Source: Pseudomonadota bacterium (GTDB taxonomy: Bacteria > Myxococcota_A > UBA9160 > SZUA-336). From it: DNA of 64,000 bases. Shown in pieces: positions 26,329 through 35,143 of this stretch. Below the pieces are notes generated by a model. That model did not search any database, was not told the origin of the DNA, and worked only from the letters and a program-made list of their open reading frames with translations. A program made the translations under genes and the position numbers. Each line of letters opens with the position of its first letter. Position 1 is the stretch's first letter. The stretch covers positions 47,815-111,814 of the forward strand of contig QJZC01000023.1 of assembly GCA_003247575.1 (NCBI GenBank), given 5' to 3'.

Positions 26329-29300
26329 CTACCAGCGCTCGGTCCGTTCCCTCTGCAGCTCGGCCGCCTTCCCCACGGCTCCCCACGCGCGGTAGCAGCG
26401 CACCGCCTCATCCAACGCCACTTCGGCCTGTGGATAGCGCCGCATCGAGGACAGCAGGCTGGCTCTTCGTTCATGGACGAGCCCTGCATGATGCCGGTGG
26501 CCGATCTGCTCTGCGCGCGCCGCCGCCGCGCTGTAGAGCCGCTCGGCACGCGCGTGATGCCGGCGGATCCGCGCACCCTCTGCCCGCAGCACCAGATGCA
26601 TGTGCTCGAAGTCGGGTCCCGCTCTCGCCCAGCGGCGCAGCCAGCGTCGGGCCGTATGCAAGCTGCGAATGTACCCTCTTCGGCGTCGGCCTCGAACATC
26701 GGCGACCAGAGCCGCCGCCGCGAGCCCTCGTAGGAACATGTGGTCGACCAGGTGAAGGCCGGGTGCTCGGCGGAAAAGATCGGCATAGATGCGTTCCGAC
26801 TCCGCGAACACCGCCGCGAAGCGCCCATGGACGGCGAGGACCAGCATTCGCGTTACACAGGCGAGCGGACCGATCAGTCTCGCCTCACCAGAAGGCGAGC
26901 GCAATGAGACCGGCTCTTCGATCGACGCAAGCGCTGCATCGGCGTCGAGGAGCCGCTCGTATGCGCCATGCGCCAAGTCGATGTCCAGGTACGGTCCCCC
27001 CGGACTCGCCTCCTCGGCGAGCAGGTCGCGCATGTCTCGCTCCACCGGCTCGATCCAGTCCCCCACCAGAATTCGCGTCACGATGCTGCACAGCCTGGCA
27101 AACTGGGCGAACTGCAGGTCACCGAGTTCGAGGAAGCACTCGGACACGAGATCGAGAGGTTGAATCGTGTGTCGTCGTGGCTCGATCCAACAGCGAATCA
27201 GAGCCTGCAGCAAGAACTCTGCGCGCGCTCGTGAGATCGGGTTCGGGTCGCTCCGGAGTTGCGCCTCGATCCGCACGATCGCCCGGCGACAGGCGACACC
27301 CGATGGAAAGAGGAACGTCTTGTTGGCCTCGTAGCCCGCGATGAGCTCCGCGGTCGGAGTGTTGCAGACCGCGATCGCACAGGCCAGCAACACGAGCTGG
27401 GCATCGACGAGGTTCATCGTTCCGCCCGCTGCCCGCACGAGCATCGACGCGAGAGGTGCACGGCGCTTTGCAGCATCGGGCAGCAGCGAGAGAGGATTCG
27501 CGTAGCCCCGTAGAGCGCACTCTGCAATCGACACCGCGACCGAAACGTGCACGCGCGAGGGCCGAAACGGCCAGCGGATCCCGATCCTCTCCAGAGCAGA
27601 GAGCGTATAGCGCACGGTATCCTCGGGAGCCCGGGAAAGGCAGTACACTCGGATGCGCTTTTCGGCCACCTGAGTCCGCTCGACTTCGCCGAGTGAACGT
27701 CGATCGAGCGCTTCGATCCAGTCGAGCGCCGACTGCATGTCGCGAGTCTGGTATGCGGTCTCGATGAGGAGCATATACAGCTCGAATGCCATCTCGGGTG
27801 CGACACTCCAGTCCCCCTCGGCGAAGAAGCCGTGGGCTGAGCTCGCATAGGCGGCCGCCTTGTCGGCCGCTCCCAGCTGCAGTCCCTTGCGGGCTGCGTC
27901 GAGGAAGAGCCCGATCGCGCGCAACCGAAAGCTCGGCATCACGTGCCGGCTACCGAGCGTGAGGTGGTCTGCAATCTCCAGAACACGTTCGCTGGGCCTC
28001 GTGTCAGCGGAGCCCTCCGAGAGAAGGACGGCCATGTCGTAGTGACGCCGGTCTCGTTCGTCGGGTTCGAGCAGATCCTGAATCGCTTCGCGCAGACGGT
28101 CGTGCGCAAACCGAAAGCCCTGCCGACACGGAACGATGACACCCGCATCGGAAGCCTCGAACAGAGCGTCTTCGAGGTCGCCCCGCGACTGGTCTAAGGC
28201 CTTGGCCAACAAGGCGGCATCAAACTCGTTGCCCACACAGCTGGCGAGCGTCAGCGCGTCGCGCGTGCGCTCCGAGAGATTGTTGATGCGTCCCGCGACC
28301 AGCTCGACGGCATCCTCGGGGATCTCGGCCATGGCCACCTTTCGAGCATCCCACGTCCAACCGGCTCCGCCGCCCTCCAGGCGCGCGTAGCTCAGCATTC
28401 CACACTCATGGAGCTGGCTGATGAATTGCTGAATGAGCAGTGGATAGTTTCCGATCTTGACCCGAATGAGCTGTGCGAGCGTACCCACCTCCTCGAGGTC
28501 CCGTTCGAGCCCCGCCGCCAGCATCTGCGCGGCCGCATCATCGGAGAGCGGGCCCAGCTCGATGTGCGTCGTGGCGCGTCTCCTGCTCGCGACGCGTGCC
28601 AGCAAGGCGCGGACGGGATGGCTCGCATCCACCTCTCCATCTCGAAAGGTTCCGACCACCATCAAGCCGCCGATTGGAGGCTCCTTCAGGATCTCCTCGA
28701 GCAGGTCCAGACTGCCCGTGTCCGCCCACTGCAGGTCGTCGAGAACGAGTACGAGCGGATGCTCCGGTCGCGCGCAGACACTGACCATCCGCCGCACCGC
28801 GAGTGCGGTCCTGGCTTTGCTCGCCCGAGCGTCGACCTCCGGAATTCCGTCGGACTCGCCCAAGATGAACTCGAGAGAGGGAACTAGCTCGATGACCACG
28901 CGCAGAATGCTTCCGAGCACGTTGCGCAGCTCATCGGCGAACATCCGGACGCGCTCTTCGCTCTCGGTGAGCAGCTGATGCGCCCAACCCTCGAACGCGT
29001 CGGCGAGACCTGCATAGGGCCGATCGAGACCGTAGGGCTCGAACTTGCTGCGAGCGAGGTAGCCCCCACTCTTCGCCAGCGGCTCGCGAAGGGACATGAG
29101 GATCGATGACTTGCCGACACCGGCGCTTCCGCTGATCAGGACAAACTCGGACTCGCCTCGGCAGACATTCGCAAAGGCACTCACGACGATCTGGATCTCG
29201 CGCTCCCTACCGTAGACGGCGCTGCCAAATACCGGACGGCCGGGCACGTCGTACGCTCCGAGCCGCGCCAGCGTGCCGATATGACCCTGCTCCGCAAGCT

Positions 29301-30144
29301 GGTCTCGACACCACTCGAGGTCGGCGTAGAGTGCGGCTGCCGTTTGATATCGTTCGTTCGGCTCCTTCGCCAGAAGCTTCAGGACGACGCGCGAGACGGT
29401 CTCGGGGACATCGGGGCAAATCACGATCGGAGGTGTCGGGAGCCGCGCCATGAGCGAGTGCACCAGCTCGAGAGTATCTCTGCATACGAACGGCGGGCGC
29501 CCGGTCAGCATCCAGTACAAGGTGGCTCCGAGCGAGTAGAGGTCGCTTCGGAAGTCCATTCCGCGGTCCATGCGCCCGGTCTGTTCCGGCGATACGAACT
29601 GCAGCGCGCCGCCGGACTCGCGCGTGCCACTCCAAATCTCTTCGGCGGTCATGGCACTGCCGAACTGGACAGCCAGTCCAAAGTCGATCAGCTGTGCCCT
29701 CAGTGTCCTTCGATCGATCAGGACGTTGCGCGGCTTGATGTCACGGTGCAGAACGCGCGCCTCGTGCACGATTCCGAGCGCCCGGGTGATCTGCAGAGCA
29801 AGGTCACAGAACTCGCCGGTCGTGAGCCCGCCATCCTTCGTGGCCTGAGCGAGCGTCTCTCCGGGGAACCACTCCAGCACCAACACGGGCTGGTCCCGTC
29901 CATGCTCGACCGCCAGAGCCCGCTGGATGACCGGCGCGTCGAAGCGACCGAGCATCTCGAACTCACGCTCCACCAGGGGTGTTCCAAGGGTCGCAACGTC
30001 GGCCGCGTACCGCTTCAGCACGACCTTGTGCTGGTCTTGGTCACGTACGGCGCAGTGGAGCTGCGCGGACCTGCTCGAGTGCAACAGCTTCTCGACGGTG
30101 TACCCACCGAGCTCGAATACATCCGTCTCAGCGCGCCAGCCCAC
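26329..30144 (-). CDS. Ser/Thr protein kinase-AAA ATPase-TPR giant protein
   Basis: A protein of about 1,270 residues. The kinase domain is intact: VVLKRYA with the ATP-binding Lys, LHRDIKPRNVLID with catalytic Asp, LIDFGLAVQFG with metal-binding Asp, and SPEQTGRMDRGMDFRSDLYS. An ATPase with Walker A ISGSAGVGKSS and Walker B LVLVLDDLQWAD follows, then a long TPR-like region ending CYRAWGAVGKAAEL. It lacks the GAF/histidine-kinase tail of the largest family members. It is the active counterpart of the pseudokinase at 19985-23797 and the best match of the dead gene at 4588. Such proteins integrate signals through ATPase and repeat domains and phosphorylate partner proteins. The start is uncertain: the GTG at 30144 begins just before conserved residues; the open frame extends to an ATG at 30288. 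Confidence 0.92.
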   Translation of the reverse strand: MGWRAETDVFELGGYTVEKLLHSSRSAQLHCAVRDQDQHKVVLKRYAADVATLGTPLVEREFEMLGRFDAPVIQRALAVEHGRDQPVLVLEWFPGETLAQATKDGGLTTGEFCDLALQITRALGIVHEARVLHRDIKPRNVLIDRRTLRAQLIDFGLAVQFGSAMTAEEIWSGTRESGGALQFVSPEQTGRMDRGMDFRSDLYSLGATLYWMLTGRPPFVCRDTLELVHSLMARLPTPPIVICPDVPETVSRVVLKLLAKEPNERYQTAAALYADLEWCRDQLAEQGHIGTLARLGAYDVPGRPVFGSAVYGREREIQIVVSAFANVCRGESEFVLISGSAGVGKSSILMSLREPLAKSGGYLARSKFEPYGLDRPYAGLADAFEGWAHQLLTESEERVRMFADELRNVLGSILRVVIELVPSLEFILGESDGIPEVDARASKARTALAVRRMVSVCARPEHPLVLVLDDLQWADTGSLDLLEEILKEPPIGGLMVVGTFRDGEVDASHPVRALLARVASRRRATTHIELGPLSDDAAAQMLAAGLERDLEEVGTLAQLIRVKIGNYPLLIQQFISQLHECGMLSYARLEGGGAGWTWDARKVAMAEIPEDAVELVAGRINNLSERTRDALTLASCVGNEFDAALLAKALDQSRGDLEDALFEASDAGVIVPCRQGFRFAHDRLREAIQDLLEPDERDRRHYDMAVLLSEGSADTRPSERVLEIADHLTLGSRHVMPSFRLRAIGLFLDAARKGLQLGAADKAAAYASSAHGFFAEGDWSVAPEMAFELYMLLIETAYQTRDMQSALDWIEALDRRSLGEVERTQVAEKRIRVYCLSRAPEDTVRYTLSALERIGIRWPFRPSRVHVSVAVSIAECALRGYANPLSLLPDAAKRRAPLASMLVRAAGGTMNLVDAQLVLLACAIAVCNTPTAELIAGYEANKTFLFPSGVACRRAIVRIEAQLRSDPNPISRARAEFLLQALIRCWIEPRRHTIQPLDLVSECFLELGDLQFAQFARLCSIVTRILVGDWIEPVERDMRDLLAEEASPGGPYLDIDLAHGAYERLLDADAALASIEEPVSLRSPSGEARLIGPLACVTRMLVLAVHGRFAAVFAESERIYADLFRRAPGLHLVDHMFLRGLAAAALVADVRGRRRRGYIRSLHTARRWLRRWARAGPDFEHMHLVLRAEGARIRRHHARAERLYSAAAARAEQIGHRHHAGLVHERRASLLSSMRRYPQAEVALDEAVRCYRAWGAVGKAAELQRERTERW

Positions 30145-30368
30145 GAACGATTGGATCGGGTGTTGCCGTTTACGGATTGAACCCGATTCGCACGGCACCT
30201 TCGCGGATGTTGGATTTGCAGCAAACCTGATTTCCCCTCCGGCGCGTCTGGACACCGGAAGGCACACTCGGCGAATGAGACGCACCAAGGGATCACGACT
30301 GGACGGCGCTCCGTTCCTGTCCTCAGATCGCCTCGGTCTGAGTCACAAGGCCGCATCTCTTGGGGAGT

Positions 30369-30397
30369 GAGCTCCCCCGGAAATGCCGGGGGAGCTC
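30369..30397. terminator. Very strong hairpin terminator
   Basis: GAGCTCCCCCGG at 30369-30380 and CCGGGGGAGCTC at 30386-30397 form a perfect 12-base-pair stem with a five-base loop. It follows the stop (30408) of the minus-strand secreted-protein gene. No T-run follows on either strand. Confidence 0.75.
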
Positions 30398-30407
30398 CAG
30401 TACGAGA

Positions 30408-31745
30408 TTAGCGCTCGATCTCATCCAGCTCGACGGTCTGGAAGATGACGTCGATCGTCTGTAGCTCGCGTGCTCCGCGCCGACCTACGGCGTAGGCTGG
30501 ACTCGAAAACGCCAGGCGATTTCCGTGTTCGTCCACCTCATCGCTTGGAGTTGGGTCGACACTGATCGAAAATACACCCTTCGAAACGAGCAGGTGAAGC
30601 TCAGAAGCTTCCGACCGGCCGTTGTGGTTCGTATCCGTCCAGAGCCGCAGCTTCCAGAATCCGGGGTCACCTACGTCAGCGAAGCCGTTCCCGTTCCCCC
30701 CCCTGCTTTCGAGGTCGAACTCCGCGAGCGCCTCGTAGCCCTGCATGGCAACCATACCGCTTGCGAGCTCGACGGCATCGCCGAACAGCTCCATTCCATC
30801 GTCGATCTTTCCGTTCTCGTTCCTGTCGAACGCCAAGAATGCATCCGGGGATCCCTCAGCGGTCCAAGACACGAGCTCGAGCTCTCCGTCCGCGTCGAGG
30901 TCGAAGAGCACCGGATCGTCGAGTCCGGTGAGATCTAGCCCAGGCTCGCCGAGATCGACCACGATCGGCGTGAGTACACCCGAAAACGAGATCACTGGAA
31001 CCAGCGAGAAGAGCTCGTTCAGGTGAAGCGCTTCCGCCGCTGTGAACTCGAGCGGAGGGAACTGGCTCCGTCCTCCCAAGCCGCTCAGGTTGGCAAAGAT
31101 TTCCCGGGAGAATCGACAACCAAGCTCCTCATCACAGCCAGATGAGTTTGGGTCGATCTTCACGAGGATGTAGATCGCCAGTAGCGCTCGGCTGACCGTG
31201 CCCACCACGTCGTCTCTGTCCTTGTTCCGCTCGGCTTCCGCGATCATCTGATCGAGCACGACTTCGGGCTTGATCTCACATTCAACCAGGGTTCCGAGCA
31301 CCGCTCCTCCGCGGCACACGAATGGGGTTCCTACGCTCGCGTTCAGCTTGACGTTGAAGCCAGCAGGACACAACGGCTTGCGGTCGCTCTCGCGAATGTT
31401 TTGAAAGACAGGATTCGTACTAAGCGGTGGGGTCCCAAAGGGGGCACTGATGCAGCGCGTGTAGCTATCGATGACTTCCGCGTCGAAGTCGATCGCTGGA
31501 AAATCACCGGGGCGTGGGTCATTCTCGCAAGCGATTCCCGCCCGCGACTCCCCCCCACACGAACCAAACTCGGTGGGGATGTCCCCCAAGAAGTGCTGCC
31601 CGCGAGGACAGACGAGGCTCGTCGCTTCGAATTGTAACGCACAGAGCGTGTTGACCTGGAGGGGATTCCTCGTCTGTGCCCACGTCGAAGTAGAGACGAG
31701 GGAGGAAGCTGCAACAAAGATGAAAACAGTCAGGATCCTAAGCAC
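30408..31745 (-). CDS. Secreted protein with calcium-loop (EF-hand-like) C-terminal module
   Basis: A 445-residue protein with a signal peptide (LTVFIFVAASSLVSTSTWA). The Cys-containing N-terminal half is unrecognised. The C-terminal half carries a module often seen in large secreted and RTX-type proteins: VVDLGEPGLDLTGLDDPVLF, then DLDADGELELVSW, DAFLAFDRNENGKIDDGMEL and DTNHNGRSEASEL. The DxDxDG-type loops should bind calcium. It is likely co-transcribed with the smaller secreted protein upstream (31866-32351). Function is unknown; surface or extracellular structural role is inferred. Base composition is somewhat lower in GC than its neighbours. Confidence 0.85.
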   Translation of the reverse strand: MLRILTVFIFVAASSLVSTSTWAQTRNPLQVNTLCALQFEATSLVCPRGQHFLGDIPTEFGSCGGESRAGIACENDPRPGDFPAIDFDAEVIDSYTRCISAPFGTPPLSTNPVFQNIRESDRKPLCPAGFNVKLNASVGTPFVCRGGAVLGTLVECEIKPEVVLDQMIAEAERNKDRDDVVGTVSRALLAIYILVKIDPNSSGCDEELGCRFSREIFANLSGLGGRSQFPPLEFTAAEALHLNELFSLVPVISFSGVLTPIVVDLGEPGLDLTGLDDPVLFDLDADGELELVSWTAEGSPDAFLAFDRNENGKIDDGMELFGDAVELASGMVAMQGYEALAEFDLESRGGNGNGFADVGDPGFWKLRLWTDTNHNGRSEASELHLLVSKGVFSISVDPTPSDEVDEHGNRLAFSSPAYAVGRRGARELQTIDVIFQTVELDEIER

Positions 31746-31865
31746 GATAATCCTTTCGGCGGCTCGGCGATCGCCCGAGCGCGACCGTCAGCGGCACCAG
31801 AGGTACAGCGATGCAGACCGGTAGTTCCAACCGGCCGCTCGGCGATAGGTGAGCTCGTCCGCAAC

Positions 31866-32351
31866 TCAGCGAGGAGCAACTTCGAGCGAACAGTTGATAC
31901 CGTTTCTGGGGACTGCTTTCTGAGTCTTCGAAGGAACCCGCTGACCGATGGAGTTGAGAACGGAGAGAGCGCTGACCAGTCGGACCCGGATGCCGCTGGC
32001 CTGCTCGCGAAGAGAGGCATTTCCGTTCCGAATCTCGGGGCGCGTCAGCGTGTGGAGAATTGCAACAGCCAGCTCCGCCTGCTTTCGCAGCTCCTTTCGG
32101 AAGCATCCGATGTTGTTGATGTTGCAGTCGAATTGCTGCGGGCCCGTGAACTTTCCACAGGTGGAAGGGTAGGAGCCCTCTAAGCTCAGCACACCCATAG
32201 CCAAGCCAAAGCCCGCAGTAGAAGAGCTCAGCGTGTCCATGCGAAGACTCGCAGACGATAGGTCTAGCTCAGGGGAGACTTCTGCACGGCTCATCGGGGC
32301 AGCAATCACCACAGCAATTCCAAGAACAAGTGCACGTATCACGGTCTTCAT
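31866..32351 (-). CDS. Small secreted protein, unrecognised
   Basis: A 161-residue protein with a signal peptide (VIRALVLGIAVVIAAPMSRA) and a GGAGGAG ribosome site upstream of the ATG at 32351. The mature part has four Cys residues (STCGKF, FDCNINNIGCF and INCSLE) and a central helical region. No family recognised. It lies 120 bases upstream of the calcium-loop secreted protein on the same strand, probably in one transcript. Confidence 0.75.
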   Translation of the reverse strand: MKTVIRALVLGIAVVIAAPMSRAEVSPELDLSSASLRMDTLSSSTAGFGLAMGVLSLEGSYPSTCGKFTGPQQFDCNINNIGCFRKELRKQAELAVAILHTLTRPEIRNGNASLREQASGIRVRLVSALSVLNSIGQRVPSKTQKAVPRNGINCSLEVAPR

Positions 32352-33081
32352 TCGGCTGGTTCTCCTCCAGTTCCTCTCGAGTTCTTTGTTCTAGGAGCCA
32401 GTCTCCATAGATTCACGAGCTGAGCCCTCCAGCAACAGAGCAGCTGGCCCTCAGTGGCGCGAGCCAGGACTCTCGACGCCTAGATACGGAATCAGCCTTG
32501 AGATGCCGACGGTCGGCATCCTGATCTCTGGTCGACGGTCTCGATACAGGAGTGCCGCGATGTCGGCAGATCGGATCGATGGGCAGCAGTACCCACACGA
32601 GGAGCTCGCACCGGAGCTGCGGGAATTTACACCGTCTCTGGATCAGGCAGTAGCCGTGCTCCGCTTCTATGCCGGCAGACAGATACACTAGAGTGAGCCT
32701 GACGCGGTCACTCTGTGCTGTCATCCAGTCCGCCGACAACTCAGAACACTGACCTTTTAGAACGCTAACACTCCAGAAGCAGGCCCGAAGGCAATTACAC
32801 CCGCTACGCGGGTGGTGGCACAGCGCGGTAAGGGGCCCCACTGCTGAGTCCGTGCCACCGGCACCTGCCTCCAAACACTCTGGCTCCTCTGCGCCAAGTC
32901 GGGAGCGAGGCTGGCCGAGGAAGCCTCGAACGCAGGCAGCACTTGGTCGGTCGGGATTCGGCCGTGCGGCTTCTCCAGTGTGGTAGGTTTATCGAGCCGC
33001 TTCCTAAAGGCGGCACCCGTCGCGCGCAGTCGAATCAGGGATCGGGGCCGTGCTCTCTGCAGGGCTCCAGCGGTGGTAGCC
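32352..33081. other. Long intergenic region upstream of the histidine kinase
   Basis: About 730 bases between divergent genes. Most of it shows only shadow-like open frames. One short frame (32503-32691) faintly resembles an antitoxin-like family and is listed separately. The remainder presumably contains the two divergent promoters. Confidence 0.4.
32503..32691 (+). CDS. Possible 62-residue antitoxin-like fragment
   Basis: The frame reads TVGILISGRRSRYRSAAMSA, then PHEELAPELREFTPSLDQAV and VLRFYAGRQ. The spacing of a basic GxR segment, an acidic helix and a final TP....A...Y-like helix is reminiscent of DUF433-type antitoxins, but it is weak and no ribosome site or toxin partner is visible. 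It may be a relic or chance. Confidence 0.2.
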   Translation: MPTVGILISGRRSRYRSAAMSADRIDGQQYPHEELAPELREFTPSLDQAVAVLRFYAGRQIH

Positions 33082-34887
33082 ATGCCAGAGCAGCCGACGA
33101 GCTCCGCGAAGGCCGCGATTCGCGAATGGCGCACGTTCGTGCTCGAACGCGCGTTGCTGTTCTGCTTCGCTCTCGCCCTGCTCGCTTCTGTGCTCGCATG
33201 GATTCAGTTCGGATGGCCTGCGGGGGGACTGGCCCCCATCGGGTTGGCGGCCGCTTTGCTGGTCGGCTCGTGCATGTGGATCAGGGGCGAGCGTATACAG
33301 CCTCTGCGCGTAGTGGCCGTGGTCGCAGCAGTGCTCCCTGCGTGCTGGGCAGCCCTGTATCTCTACGGCCCCTTCGGAGTCTTCGCTCCGAATCTATTCG
33401 CGGGACACGTGCTGCTCGTGGTCTTGGTCGCGTTGATCGCTGGACGTCGCGCCGCCTGGGGTGTCTGGGGATTGGGCGGAGCCGGTTGGATCGCGATCGG
33501 AATAGCGCATAGCCTCGACCCGCCCCTTCTCGTCGCTTCCACCGATACCCCCGCATCTCAGCTACAGTGGGTGCGAATCGTCGCGATCAACCTCGCGATC
33601 TCGGCAGCTGCGCTCGCGGCGGTTTCGTATCTGTGCGAGCGGATGGTCCAGGCAGTGCATCGCGCCGAGTCGTTTCGCGGCGCGCTCGAACGCCAGACCC
33701 AGGACCGAATCCAGGCCCTGGAGCGCGAACGCAGTCTGACCCAGCAGCTGCAGCAGGCACAGAAGCTGGAAGCCATCGGCACCCTCGCGGGGGGAGTTGC
33801 GCACGACTTCAACAATCTGCTGGTGGTGATCATGGGCAATGCCGACCTCGTCGCAGAAGAGGAGATGAGCCCCGAGGTACGCGGCGCCCTGCGGGCCATC
33901 GAGGCTGCAGCTGAACGTGCGGCAAGCCTGACCACCAAGCTCCTCACCCTCGGGCGTCAGCAAACCATCGAGCGCCATGCGATCCTGGCCGATGAAGCCG
34001 TCGACTCCTCCATCAAGATGCTGAGCCGCGTCCTGCCAGAGTCGATCGAGATCGAAACCCGGCTCGAGACACCCGAGGCCCGACTCTGGTTGGCGGCATC
34101 CGAGCTCGATCAGATCGTGGTGAATCTCTGCATCAATGCCCGAGACGCGATGCCCGACGGGGGGCGCCTGCTGATCTCTACGAAGCACCGCGTCCGCGAT
34201 ATCGAGAGTGGCGGTGCGCCAAGACCCTGCATAGAGCTCGAGATCGAGGACACCGGGACGGGCATGGACTCGGCCACCCAGGAACGGATCTTCGAACCCT
34301 TCTTCTCCACGAAGGGGCCGAGATCCGGCACCGGGCTCGGCCTGAGCACGGTGTATGGCATCGTGCGCCAAGCCGGAGGGGAGATCGAAGTCACGTCGTC
34401 ACCGGGCCTCGGGACTACGATCTCCATCTACCTCCCGCTGTTCCAGGGCGAGCCGTCGGCCTCCGCTGCTGCTGCGAGTTCGGTAGCCAGCGTACAGCGC
34501 GGCACCCTCTTGGTGGCCGACGACGACCCCGAGGTCGGGGCGATCATGCAACGGATTCTCTCACGCAAGGGATACGACCTGATCCACTGCTCGAATGGGG
34601 TGCATGCACTCGAAGAGCTCCGACGCAGAGAGGGACACGTCGACTTGATCGTGTGCGACGCCGTCATGCCACAGATGGGCGGAAGAGAGCTCCATTCCGC
34701 GATATTGAAGTCTTGGGGAGAAATCCCGTTCCTCGTTTGTAGTGGTTACGCCGCGGATAGCTTCGAGCCCGAGTTCTTCTCACATCCCACACGCGGATTC
34801 ATCGCAAAGCCATTTGGCGAGCGCGCCCTCCTGAGGCGCGTTCAGGAGCTTCTACACAGCAGCAATCGAACGCGGGGGTCGAGCTGA
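33082..34887 (+). CDS. Hybrid sensor histidine kinase with receiver domain
   Basis: A 601-residue membrane sensor starting at the ATG at 33082. About six hydrophobic segments occupy residues ~20-190, a coiled linker follows, then the phosphoacceptor domain with His241 (AGGVAHDFNNLL) and a GHKL ATPase domain (INARDAMPDGG, EDTGTGMD, GTGLGLSTVYGIV). A C-terminal receiver domain contains the acidic pair VADDDPE and phosphoacceptor Asp526 (VCDAVMPQMGG). HisKA domains with the HDFNN sequence are typical of NtrB-like hybrid kinases. No response regulator is adjacent. A hairpin follows the stop. Confidence 0.93.
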   Translation: MPEQPTSSAKAAIREWRTFVLERALLFCFALALLASVLAWIQFGWPAGGLAPIGLAAALLVGSCMWIRGERIQPLRVVAVVAAVLPACWAALYLYGPFGVFAPNLFAGHVLLVVLVALIAGRRAAWGVWGLGGAGWIAIGIAHSLDPPLLVASTDTPASQLQWVRIVAINLAISAAALAAVSYLCERMVQAVHRAESFRGALERQTQDRIQALERERSLTQQLQQAQKLEAIGTLAGGVAHDFNNLLVVIMGNADLVAEEEMSPEVRGALRAIEAAAERAASLTTKLLTLGRQQTIERHAILADEAVDSSIKMLSRVLPESIEIETRLETPEARLWLAASELDQIVVNLCINARDAMPDGGRLLISTKHRVRDIESGGAPRPCIELEIEDTGTGMDSATQERIFEPFFSTKGPRSGTGLGLSTVYGIVRQAGGEIEVTSSPGLGTTISIYLPLFQGEPSASAAAASSVASVQRGTLLVADDDPEVGAIMQRILSRKGYDLIHCSNGVHALEELRRREGHVDLIVCDAVMPQMGGRELHSAILKSWGEIPFLVCSGYAADSFEPEFFSHPTRGFIAKPFGERALLRRVQELLHSSNRTRGSS

Positions 34888-34915
34888 CCCTCCGACCGCA
34901 CCACGCCGCGGAGGG
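34888..34915 (+). terminator. Hairpin after the hybrid kinase gene
   Basis: CCCTCCG at 34888-34894 pairs with CGGAGGG at 34909-34915, immediately after the stop at 34887. Short stem. Confidence 0.4.
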
Positions 34916-35143
34916 ATCGACGAAAAGAAGTGCGTTGCTCGTCACGTCGTGCCGAACGTCCTGACGGGATTGTCTTACCTGGCCTAACGCTCTAGCTTGT
35001 GGAGGAGTGTTGGTCCCCTCGCGGCCGGTCTCGAGCCACGTGGGTGCGGGTCTGACTATCCGTCTAAGTGGTGAGTGTGTTGGTGGGCCGCCGGCGAGTG
35101 CGGAGCCGAGCGGTCTGCATTCGGCTCGCCCTGGAACTCCACG

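Noticed and set aside
34970..34998. Sigma-70-like promoter TTGTCT-N17-TAGCTT before the TonB receptor gene
   Set aside because: Match is weak at both hexamers and cannot be told from chance in a 250-base region.
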